Shown: positions 51,074 to 58,408 of the stretch, piece by piece
How the letters are laid out: each line of letters opens with the position of its first letter
Numbering within the stretch: position 1 is the first letter of the stretch
Source of the DNA: Haloferax marinisediminis
GTDB lineage: Archaea; Halobacteriota; Halobacteria; Halobacteriales; Haloferacaceae
Assembly (NCBI RefSeq): GCF_009674585.1
Contig: NZ_WKJP01000001.1
Span: 2,480,001 to 2,544,000 of the forward strand
DNA length: 64,000 nucleotides
Direction of reading: 5' to 3'
The notes under the pieces: generated by a model
Told to the model about the DNA's origin: nothing
Seen by the model: only the letters and a program-made list of their open reading frames with translations
Databases searched by the model: none
Translations under genes and position numbers: made by a program

Positions 51074-52072
51074 ATGTTTAGAGTCGCCGGAGTTGGTCTT
51101 GGAAACCTCGGTGTGATGGAGTGCCGCCTCTTCGATGAGATGGACGGCGTGAGTATCGTCGCCGGCGTCGACCCCGTCGAGGACGCCCGGGAACGCTTCG
51201 CCGACGAGTTCGGCGTTCCGACGTACGAGTCAGTAGACGAACTCCTCGAAGGCGAGTTCCTCGACGCCGTGACCATCGCGTCGCCGCACACGAAACACTT
51301 CGACCAGGCACTCGCCGCACTCGACGCAGGACTCCACGTCCACCTCGAAAAGCCGATGGTGACCGACCTCGGCGGCGCACGAGTGCTCATCGACCGCGCA
51401 GACGAACTCGGACTCACGCTCGCCGTCGGCTATCAACGACACTTCGACCCGCGATTTCACGAACTGCGCCGCATCGTCGATTCGGGACGCATCGGCGACC
51501 CGCACATGGTGGTCTGCCACCTCGAACAGGAGTGGATAAAGTGGACGAAAGACGAGTGGCGCGGCGACCCGGCGCTCTCCGGCGGCGGCCAACTGTACGA
51601 CTCGGGGTCGCACCTCCTCGACGCGATGCTCTGGGTCACGCGCTCGAAACCCGTCACCGTCGCCGCGGCCGTCGACCACCGGGGCTACGACGTGGACGTG
51701 AACTCTGCACTGGCCGTCGTCCTCGACAGAGACGGTGAGCGACTCACGGCCAGCGTCGCCGTCTCGGGTGACGGGCCGAGCATCCCTGACCCGGGTGAGT
51801 CCCTGCGTATCATCGGCACCGAAGGGATGCTCTATTTCGATGGGGAGAGCATCGAGGTGACCGAAGCGGGGACGACGTACCGCGCGACTCCCAGCGAACC
51901 CGACTTCGAGACGCTGACCGAGAAGAAACTCCGAAACTTCGTCGACGCCGCCCGCGACGAAGCCGACCTCGCAATCCCCGCTGAAGACGCACTTCGGGTC
52001 ACGGCACTCACCGAGGCCGCGTACGAGTCGGCGACGACTGGCCGACGAGTCAACGTCGGCGGCGACGACTGA
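51074..52072 (+). CDS. Gfo/Idh/MocA-family dehydrogenase
   Basis: A 332-residue NAD(P)-dependent sugar or inositol dehydrogenase-like protein. The N-terminal Rossmann fold has VAGVGLGNLGVMECR, then VTIASPHTKHF and VHLEKPMVTDL, where EKP holds the catalytic Lys. The C-terminal domain has LSGGGQLYDSGSHLLDAML, with the Asp/His pair. The substrate is a cyclic polyol or sugar acid but cannot be specified. It is the divergent partner of the aldo/keto reductase and is followed by the sugar dehydrogenase on the opposite strand. Confidence 0.92.
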   Translation: MFRVAGVGLGNLGVMECRLFDEMDGVSIVAGVDPVEDARERFADEFGVPTYESVDELLEGEFLDAVTIASPHTKHFDQALAALDAGLHVHLEKPMVTDLGGARVLIDRADELGLTLAVGYQRHFDPRFHELRRIVDSGRIGDPHMVVCHLEQEWIKWTKDEWRGDPALSGGGQLYDSGSHLLDAMLWVTRSKPVTVAAAVDHRGYDVDVNSALAVVLDRDGERLTASVAVSGDGPSIPDPGESLRIIGTEGMLYFDGESIEVTEAGTTYRATPSEPDFETLTEKKLRNFVDAARDEADLAIPAEDALRVTALTEAAYESATTGRRVNVGGDD

Positions 52073-52090
52073 CTCGACAACCCGGTTTGC

Positions 52091-53488
52091 TCAGGCGACT
52101 CGCAGGCGATTCAGCGTCCCGGTCGTTCTGCTGGCTCGCGTGCTGTCGTTCGTACAGACGTAGAGTTCGCCAGCCGGGTCGCGGCCGAACGCGAGGACGT
52201 TCTCACCGCCGCCGTCACGGTCGGTGATGGGAATCTCGACGATATCCCACGGCCGCGACTCCTGCGGGCGGGCGGCGAACAGACGACCACCTGACCGCCA
52301 GTCGGCGAAGACGTACACGCCCGAGAGCGCCGGAATCTCCTCGCCACGGTAGACGTAGCCACCGATGACGGCGATACCAGAGGGGCCGCTTCCAGAGTGC
52401 GGGTACTCCAACACGGGGTCGATGAGCGGGTCACCGTCCGGTGTCTCAGTCGGACAGTCGCCTGCACGGAAGCAGTGTGCGCCTTCGCGGACGTTCCATC
52501 CGTAGTTGCCGCCGTTCTCGACCAGATTCACTTCTTCCCACATCCCCTGTCCCACGTCGGCGACGTAGAAGTCCTCGCCGTCGAAGGAGAGTCGCCACGG
52601 ATTCCGAAGTCCCCACGCGTACTGTTCGTCGAATCCGTCGCGGCCGACGAGTGGGTTGTCCTCCGGGATTCCGTAGGGTTTGTCGTCGTCGCCAGAGACA
52701 CCACCGTCCGTATCCACGTCGATTCGGAGGATGCTGCCGAGGAGGTTCTGCGTCACGTCCTGCCCGTTTCCGCCGCTCACTGCGCTGTACCAGTCGTCGA
52801 CGTGGCCGCGTCCCTCGTCGTTGCCTGCGCCGCCATCGCCGACGGCGACGTACAGGTAGCCGTCGGGGCCGAACGCGAGTGCACCCGCGTTGTGGTTGGC
52901 CTGCGGTTGCGGGATTTCGAGGAGCGTTCGCTCGGAGTCGGCCGAGATAGTCGTCGCCTCGGGGTCTACGGTCAGTTCGCTGAGGACGAACGTGTGACTG
53001 TAGTTCGACGGCGTACCACCCCGTCGCGGGGCGCTGTAGCGGAGAAAGAGCCGGCCGTTGTCGGCGAAGTTCGGATGGAACGCGAGGCCGAGGAATCCGC
53101 GTTCGTCGTAGCCCGCGAGGTCGACGACGCGGTCCGTAATGTCGAGGTATGGCTCCGACTGGAGTCCAGCGTCGTCGTGAAGCCACAACAGGCCCGGTTG
53201 GTCGACGACGAAGCGCCGCGTACCGTCGAACGCGTCGGGGATGGCGACATCGACGGGGGACGTGAATCCGCTGGCGAGCGTCTCGTATCTGAGTTCGAGG
53301 GAAGAGAGGTCTCCAGTCTCACCACCGTTCCCGCTTCCTCCGCCACCGGCGTCGGTCGTCGCTCCGTCGGGTGATTGGGCTGTCGTTCCGCCGGTTTGAC
53401 CACTGGTCGGGGCGCCCGTACACCCTGCGAGACCGCCGAGGAGGACCGTTCCAGTCGCCGTGAGGAACTCGCGCCGAGAACCGTTCAT
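52091..53488 (-). CDS. PQQ-dependent sugar dehydrogenase-like Tat lipoprotein
   Basis: A 465-residue exported protein. The signal has twin arginine (GSRREFLTATG) and a lipobox (GLAGCTGA); a Gly/Thr-rich linker follows. The mature body is the soluble glucose/sorbosone dehydrogenase propeller: DERGFLGLAFHPNFADNGRLFLRYS, PQANHNAGALAFGPDGYLYVAVGDGG, YGIPEDNPLVG, AWGLRNPWRLSFDG, ADVGQGMWEEVNLVENGGNYGW and IGGYVYRG. Such proteins use PQQ, though archaeal members may bind other cofactors. It oxidises an aldose at the cell surface. The ATG at 53488 is the only start giving a proper Tat signal. Confidence 0.92.
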   Translation of the reverse strand: MNGSRREFLTATGTVLLGGLAGCTGAPTSGQTGGTTAQSPDGATTDAGGGGSGNGGETGDLSSLELRYETLASGFTSPVDVAIPDAFDGTRRFVVDQPGLLWLHDDAGLQSEPYLDITDRVVDLAGYDERGFLGLAFHPNFADNGRLFLRYSAPRRGGTPSNYSHTFVLSELTVDPEATTISADSERTLLEIPQPQANHNAGALAFGPDGYLYVAVGDGGAGNDEGRGHVDDWYSAVSGGNGQDVTQNLLGSILRIDVDTDGGVSGDDDKPYGIPEDNPLVGRDGFDEQYAWGLRNPWRLSFDGEDFYVADVGQGMWEEVNLVENGGNYGWNVREGAHCFRAGDCPTETPDGDPLIDPVLEYPHSGSGPSGIAVIGGYVYRGEEIPALSGVYVFADWRSGGRLFAARPQESRPWDIVEIPITDRDGGGENVLAFGRDPAGELYVCTNDSTRASRTTGTLNRLRVA

Positions 53489-53607
53489 GTCACCGTGAAG
53501 GGGCGCACCGAGAGTAAGACTTCCTCCGGGGAACCTGTACCCGACGACCGTCGAACCCAACGCCGATTCCGAATCCCTTACCACCCGACCGGTCCGTCGG
53601 GTACGAC

Positions 53608-54549
53608 ATGGACGAGGTACTCGTCGCCGACGACCTCACGAAGTCCTACGGCGACGTGGAGGCGCTGTCTGGTGTCTCCGTGTCGGTCGCCGAGGGAGAG
53701 GTCTTCGGCCTCATCGGTCCGAACGGCGCGGGGAAGACGACGTTGATTCGCGCCCTGACGGGCACGACCACGCCGGACGGAGGTGTTGTGTCCGTTCTCG
53801 GCGACCACCCCACAGCGGTCGACCGCCAGCGACTCGCCCTCTTGCCGCAGGACTTCCGACCGGCAGGACGGTTGACCGCCCGCGAACTCGTCGCGTACTA
53901 CGCCGGCCTCTACGACGGTGCCCGCGACCCGGACGTCGTCCTCGACGAAGTCGGACTCGCCGACGCGGGTGATACGTGGTACGAGAACCTCTCGGGCGGC
54001 CAACAGCGGCGTGCCTGTATCGCACTGACGCTCGTGAACGACCCAGACGTCCTCTTTCTGGACGAACCCACGACCGGTATCGACCCGGCGGGTCGCCGGG
54101 CGCTCTGGACACTCATCGACCGTCTCGCCGAGCGTGGGACGACGGTGTTCCTCACCAGTCACTCGATGGAAGAGGTCGAACGTCTCGCCGACCGCGTCGG
54201 GTTGCTCAACGACGGGAAACTCGTCACCGTCGGACGACCGGACCAACTCGTCGCCGAATACGGCGGTGAGAGCAGACTCGTCGTCAGAACTGCTGGCGAC
54301 GCCGACCTCGATTCGGTTTCGCTGCCCGACTCACTCACAGGCGACGTGACCGACGACGGACTCACCGTCTACGGCGTCGGCCCGCGCCAGATAAGCGACG
54401 CAGTCGATGCCCTCGACGATGCCGGTATCGTCTACGAGTCACTCGTGTGGAAACAGCCCGGACTCGAAGAGGTCTATCTCTCGCTCACGGGCGAGCAGTT
54501 CGAAGCGGCACGACCTGCTGCCGCCGCCGCAATCGGAGGTGACCGATGA
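53608..54549 (+). CDS. ABC transporter ATP-binding subunit (ABC-2 exporter type)
   Basis: A 313-residue ABC ATPase: Walker A IGPNGAGKTTLI, Q-loop ALLPQDFRPAG, signature ENLSGGQQRRACIA, Walker B DVLFLDEPTTGIDP and H-loop FLTSHSMEE. The C-terminal ~90 residues are the DUF4162-like extension (LVVRTAGDADLDSVSLPD... EEVYLSLTG) of drug/lipid exporters. It pairs with the permease that starts inside its stop codon (ATGA overlap). The exported substrate cannot be told from the sequence. Confidence 0.94.
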   Translation: MDEVLVADDLTKSYGDVEALSGVSVSVAEGEVFGLIGPNGAGKTTLIRALTGTTTPDGGVVSVLGDHPTAVDRQRLALLPQDFRPAGRLTARELVAYYAGLYDGARDPDVVLDEVGLADAGDTWYENLSGGQQRRACIALTLVNDPDVLFLDEPTTGIDPAGRRALWTLIDRLAERGTTVFLTSHSMEEVERLADRVGLLNDGKLVTVGRPDQLVAEYGGESRLVVRTAGDADLDSVSLPDSLTGDVTDDGLTVYGVGPRQISDAVDALDDAGIVYESLVWKQPGLEEVYLSLTGEQFEAARPAAAAAIGGDR

Positions 54550-55301
54550 GCGGTCTCGAACGCGTCCAGTCGGAGTTCGTCGCCTCGTGGCACTCGTTCC
54601 TCCGCCGACGGACGGCAGTCTTCTTCACGTTCTTCTTCCCGGCCATCATCGTCGTCATCTTCGGTGCGCTCGTACAGACCCAACCCACCGGCGGCGGCCT
54701 GTTCGCCGAACCAAAGGAGTACTACATCGCCGGCTATCTCGCCGTCGTCGTGCTCTTTACGCCGCTGTCTCGGGTCGGGAGCACCATCGCACGGCACCGC
54801 GAGGGAAACCGGTTCGAGAAGTTGGCGACGACACCGCTGACGCGTAGGGAGTGGCTTCTCGCGCACGCGCTCGTCAACGTCGTCGTCATCGGCCTCGCAG
54901 CACTGTTGCTCCTCGTGCTCTCGCTTCTCGTGACCGGCGCGTCGATTCCACTATCGGCGGCGACGCTCGCGCTCGTCCCGTTCATCGCACTCGGTGTGAC
55001 GCTCTTCTGCGGCCTCGGGGCCATCATCGGGAGCGTCGCCGACTCACAAGACGGTGTCATCGCAGCCAGCAACGCTATCGCACTCCCGCTGTTGTTCCTC
55101 TCGGAGACGTTCGTGACGCCCGACTTACTCCCGGCGTGGTTCCAACCAGCGTTGAACGTCTCGCCGTTGACGTACTTCGCTCGCGGTGTCCGGGCGCTCA
55201 CCTACACGGGTGGCGATTGGGTGGGTAACCTCGCCATCCTCGCCGTCCTCGCCGTCGCGTTCTTCGTCGTGGGGACGATGGCGATTCCACAGACTGACTG
55301 A
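54546..55301 (+). CDS. ABC-2 family transporter permease
   Basis: A 251-residue permease with six membrane helices: about 23-43 (RRTAVFFTFFFPAIIVVIFG), 61-79, 104-129 (ALVNVVVIGLAALLLLVLSLLV), 136-157, 166-187 and 225-247. The conserved ABC-2 segment PLTRREWLLAHALV lies before the third helix. Overlap with the ATPase gene implies coupled translation. It would export a lipid, drug or polysaccharide precursor; no neighbouring biosynthetic gene gives a clue. Confidence 0.92.
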   Translation: MSGLERVQSEFVASWHSFLRRRTAVFFTFFFPAIIVVIFGALVQTQPTGGGLFAEPKEYYIAGYLAVVVLFTPLSRVGSTIARHREGNRFEKLATTPLTRREWLLAHALVNVVVIGLAALLLLVLSLLVTGASIPLSAATLALVPFIALGVTLFCGLGAIIGSVADSQDGVIAASNAIALPLLFLSETFVTPDLLPAWFQPALNVSPLTYFARGVRALTYTGGDWVGNLAILAVLAVAFFVVGTMAIPQTD

Positions 55302-55404
55302 GTGCCACCGAGGTCGCGCCGACCGCCCCAAACACCCCACCGGAATGGCGTCCTCGACGCCCGTAAACTCAAGCCTTAACCCGCGCCCGGTCTCACGTGA
55401 GTGC

Positions 55405-55689
55405 ATGGTCGAAACTGAGACGTACACCATCGAAGGACCGAACGGTGACTCCGAAGATATCGAACTCCCTGCAGGCCTCGTCGATATCTTCGCAGAGCAG
55501 GGCGAAGAACCGACGAGCGTCGTCGGCGACGTCGTCGTCCAGGCGTTCGCACAGCAGGCACACGTCGTCGCACACCACAGCGAGGGTGGCGCACCGGCTG
55601 ACATCGCCGAAATCAACGAGAAGATGGAAGACCTGTTCGAAGACCGCTTCGGCGTCGCACTCTCCGACGCACTCGGTCACTCGCACTAA
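55405..55689 (+). CDS. Small conserved haloarchaeal protein
   Basis: A 94-residue soluble acidic protein with a beta-rich N terminus (TETYTIEGPNGDSEDIELPAGLVDIFAEQG) and a helical C terminus (AFAQQAHVVAHHSEGGAPADIAEINEKMEDLFEDRFG). His residues cluster in the second half (HHSEGG, GHSH). I have no function for it; such proteins are known only as haloarchaeal conserved proteins. ATG at 55405 gives the compact start MVETETYTIEGP. It follows the ABC operon by about 100 nt. Confidence 0.78.
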   Translation: MVETETYTIEGPNGDSEDIELPAGLVDIFAEQGEEPTSVVGDVVVQAFAQQAHVVAHHSEGGAPADIAEINEKMEDLFEDRFGVALSDALGHSH

Positions 55690-55757
55690 GCGAACGTCGA
55701 CACCGAACGGCAACCGATCTTTTTCGCACAGTGGGTATCGTGCTGGGAGCAACAGCA

Positions 55758-55865
55758 CTGGGACGGGGATAGAGACGCGCAGGGACAGGGATAAAGACAG
55801 GAATCGGAGCCGGAGGCAGAGATAGAGTCGGAGTCGGAGACAGAGACAGAAGAGAGAGCAGTCGA
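55758..55865. repeat. Purine-rich hexanucleotide-period tract
   Basis: About 110 bases almost free of pyrimidine runs, built from GGGAC, GGATA, GACAG and later GAG-NNN hexamers (GAGTCGGAGTCGGAGACAGAG). The second half would read as alternating Glu-X in one frame, but there is no start codon and a TAA lies just upstream, so no protein is claimed. It borders the 3' end of the ZIP gene. Confidence 0.7.
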
Positions 55866-55884
55866 AGACGAACGCGAGCGAGAG

Positions 55885-56682
55885 TTAGATGAACGCCAGC
55901 GGAATCATGATGGCGAATCCGGCGGAGAGTCCGGCGAGTAACTCTACTTTGCCACCGCGTGGGAGACGCTTACCGAGTTCGAGTGCTTCGGGAATGAACT
56001 CCGTCACGACGAGGAACACCATCGCACCCGCTGCGAACCCGAACCCGAACGGGAGGAACTCGCGGGCGATGCGTACGAAGTAGAACGCGATGACGGCCCC
56101 AATCGGTTGGGGCAGGCTCGAGAAGATGGCCCACCAGACGAGTTTCCAGTTGGAGACGTTCATCGTGCGAAGTGGGATAGAGATTGCGAGTCCTTCGGGG
56201 ATGTTGTGAATCGAGATCGCGATGGTCATGAACACGGCGAGCAGTGGAACGGCGAATCCGAACAGTTCCACGCCGCCACCGAGTCCAAGGTCGGCGAAGG
56301 AGACGCCGACGGCGACACCCTCAGGAAAACTGTGGACGGTGAGGATACCGAGAATCAACAGCAGTTTCCGGAAGTCTGCCTCCTCGTACTTTTTCGGGTT
56401 GACCTCGGCACCCTCGATGATGTAGTGTGCGACGACGACGAGGGCGACACCAGCCAAAAGGCCGACACCCAGTTGCAACGGCGTCCCGTTGGCGAGGCCT
56501 TCGAGAACGAGGCCAAACAGCGACGCGGAGACCATGATACCCGAGGCGATGCCCCAGAGCGCCACGTTCCAGCGGTCGCTCACGTCGGAGACGAAGAAGA
56601 ACGGAAGCGCGCCGATACCGGTCGCGATTGCCGTGATAAGCCCCGCGATAAAGACGAATGCGAGGGCAGCGAATTGGTCCAT
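55885..56682 (-). CDS. ZIP-family metal transporter
   Basis: A 265-residue transporter with eight predicted membrane helices. The metal motifs are VHSFPEGVAVG in helix 4 and SIHNIPEGLAIS in helix 5, typical of GufA/ZupT-type ZIP proteins that import Zn, Fe or Mn. A short cytosolic loop (GAEVNPKKYEEADF) lies before the fourth helix. ATG at 56682 was chosen; the frame upstream includes unlikely basic residues. Two tandem DtxR-like operators lie 52-80 bases upstream, suggesting metal-dependent control. Confidence 0.93.
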   Translation of the reverse strand: MDQFAALAFVFIAGLITAIATGIGALPFFFVSDVSDRWNVALWGIASGIMVSASLFGLVLEGLANGTPLQLGVGLLAGVALVVVAHYIIEGAEVNPKKYEEADFRKLLLILGILTVHSFPEGVAVGVSFADLGLGGGVELFGFAVPLLAVFMTIAISIHNIPEGLAISIPLRTMNVSNWKLVWWAIFSSLPQPIGAVIAFYFVRIAREFLPFGFGFAAGAMVFLVVTEFIPEALELGKRLPRGGKVELLAGLSAGFAIMIPLAFI

Positions 56683-56733
56683 ACGAGGAGTAGCTGTTCG
56701 AAGCCGATAAGTATTATCATATTTTAGATAGAA

Positions 56734-56762
56734 TTCGGCCCACCTAAATTCGGATGGCCTAA
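56734..56762. promoter_or_regulatory. Two tandem DtxR-like operators (TTCGG-N4-CCTAA) upstream of the ZIP gene
   Basis: Two 14-base sites, TTCGGCCCACCTAA at 56734-56747 and TTCGGATGGCCTAA at 56749-56762, occur in direct orientation one base apart. Each has imperfect dyad symmetry (TTcGG...CCtAA; reversed TTAGG...CCGAA), resembling DtxR/IdeR/MntR boxes. AT-rich TATA candidates lie at about 56711-56730 between these sites and the ZIP start. Confidence 0.68.
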
Positions 56763-56939
56763 AATTTGGGCACGAGAGGTTTCGTCGAACCAAAAACTAG
56801 AATCAGCTATTATTTATAGAAATTGGTAAATCTGACTTTCCCAACGACGAGAGAGGCAAGTTGACTGGTGGGACTGCGGCTACTCGAACGCAATTGCGCC
56901 CACCAAAGAAACGAGAGAAAGGGAACGTGTTCGAAGTGG

Positions 56940-57692
56940 TCAGTCGTCGGCGGGCGACGCACCCTCGGACATGTCCGAATCGCTTCCCATCGGGGAGACG
57001 GGGGACGCCGCGACAGAGCGGGCCGAGCCCATCCAGCGTTCGACGTTGGCGGAGACGTAGTCGCGAGCACCGAAGGCGACTGCGCCACCGACGCCGATTG
57101 CGATGGCGGCTGCCAGACCCCACGCGAACGCCTGTGCGATGGTGAAGAGGATAGCCACGTCGATACCCATCGTGCTCAGACCGATGACGACTGCGGTGAA
57201 GTACAGGAAGACGCGAGTCCCGACGGCGAAGAGGTTCGTGTACGACGTCTCGGTGGCCGCGCGAGTGCCCTTGATGGCGTCACCGATGAAGTCGGCGACG
57301 ACGAACCCGAGGACGATGACGAGTAGACCGGCAACGAACGCCGGAGCGTACGAGACGGCCGTCGACACCCACTCGGAGAACAGTGGTACCGAGAGGACGT
57401 CGGCGGCTGCGACGATGGTGACTGCGTAGACGAACCATCTCGTGAGCGTCCCGAACGCACCGGATACTGCTGCTTCTGTTCCGCCAAGGATGTCTCCAAT
57501 CGGCGTCGTGAGTACTGCCTTGTCGAGTTCGACTCGGTCTGCGAGGCCGGCGACGATTCGACCGACGAATCGTCCAACGAGCCAACCGATGACAAGGACG
57601 ACGATGGCACCGACGAGGTTCGGAAGGAACGCGATTACTTCGCTCGTCAACTGTGCGAGTGAGTCTGTTAGTGTGACTTGTAACGGGTACAT
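56940..57692 (-). CDS. MscS/CmpX-like membrane protein (TM-helix repeat family)
   Basis: A 250-residue membrane protein. The beginning LTSEVIAFLPNLVGAIVVLVIGWLVGRFVGRIVAGL is the TM-helix repeat found in CmpX-type mechanosensitive proteins. A second copy appears at VSYAPAFVAGLLVIVLGFVVADFIGDAIKG, and a third hydrophobic pair ends in GLAAAIAIGVGGAVAFGARDYV. It has 5 or 6 helices but lacks the soluble MscS beta domain, so channel activity is not certain. The C-terminal tail is Ser/Asp-rich. I chose ATG 57692; the frame continues upstream without a signal. Confidence 0.85.
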   Translation of the reverse strand: MYPLQVTLTDSLAQLTSEVIAFLPNLVGAIVVLVIGWLVGRFVGRIVAGLADRVELDKAVLTTPIGDILGGTEAAVSGAFGTLTRWFVYAVTIVAAADVLSVPLFSEWVSTAVSYAPAFVAGLLVIVLGFVVADFIGDAIKGTRAATETSYTNLFAVGTRVFLYFTAVVIGLSTMGIDVAILFTIAQAFAWGLAAAIAIGVGGAVAFGARDYVSANVERWMGSARSVAASPVSPMGSDSDMSEGASPADD

Positions 57693-57938
57693 TACGTAGA
57701 TAACATAGCACTCTCCATAGTTAGTTAAGGAGCACTGAAGCGTGTACAAAACCCTCAGATAATCGATACGCTCCGTTTTCCTCGACAATCGGCGAAAACG
57801 GACGAATCGGCCGGGACAGCGGTGAGCATGCGTCTCTGCGAAGATTTCCACCCTGAGCAGACAGTCTATGGTTCAGAACGGACGGAGTCGGATTAATCTG
57901 GCCCTCACCAATGCGAGAGTTCACTCGTCAGGAGCGTT

Positions 57939-58199
57939 CTATTCCCTGTTTTTGGCAGAATTTCGGTCTTCAGATTCGGCGTCGGCGAGTCGGCCGAGGT
58001 GTCTCGCAATCTGCTCCATGGCGACGACGAGACGGGCAGCGAACCACAGTGAGACTGCGCCCACGACGAGGAACACCCACAGGAGAATTTGCTGGGCGAT
58101 GAGAAGGGAGTACGCGAGTGTCACGAGGAGAACGACCACCACCGCAATTCGAACACCGGTCGTCTCGTGGAGGGGCGTCTTGTCAGCAGGGTACGACAT
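57939..58199 (-). CDS. Small two-helix membrane protein
   Basis: An 86-residue protein with two adjacent hydrophobic helices, about 17-37 (IAVVVVLLVTLAYSLLIA) and 39-59 (ILLWVFLVVGAVSLWFAARLV), then a helical cytosolic tail (EQIARHLGRLADAESEDRN). I do not know the family. It is one of many small haloarchaeal membrane proteins. It is divergent from acd. Confidence 0.7.
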   Translation of the reverse strand: MSYPADKTPLHETTGVRIAVVVVLLVTLAYSLLIAQQILLWVFLVVGAVSLWFAARLVVAMEQIARHLGRLADAESEDRNSAKNRE

Positions 58200-58375
58200 A
58201 GCCCGTGGTTTTCTGGGTGTTCCTATAGGTGTTTGGGGAGCGAATACGGGCCCTCGTTCAGAGCTCGCACGACAGCTATTTGAGTCGAGATTTCGGTGAA
58301 TAAATCACGAACCATCCTAATTAATTGCGCTACTGTAGCGTGCCACCAAAGGCCGTGAGAGCGGTCACACCCCCG

Positions 58376-58384
58376 AATTTATCA
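58376..58384 (+). promoter_or_regulatory. TATA box for acd
   Basis: AATTTATCA, centred about 28 nt before the acd ATG, supports a leaderless start. Confidence 0.5.
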
Positions 58385-58408
58385 GTCGTCTCTGGGTATC
58401 ACCAGATG

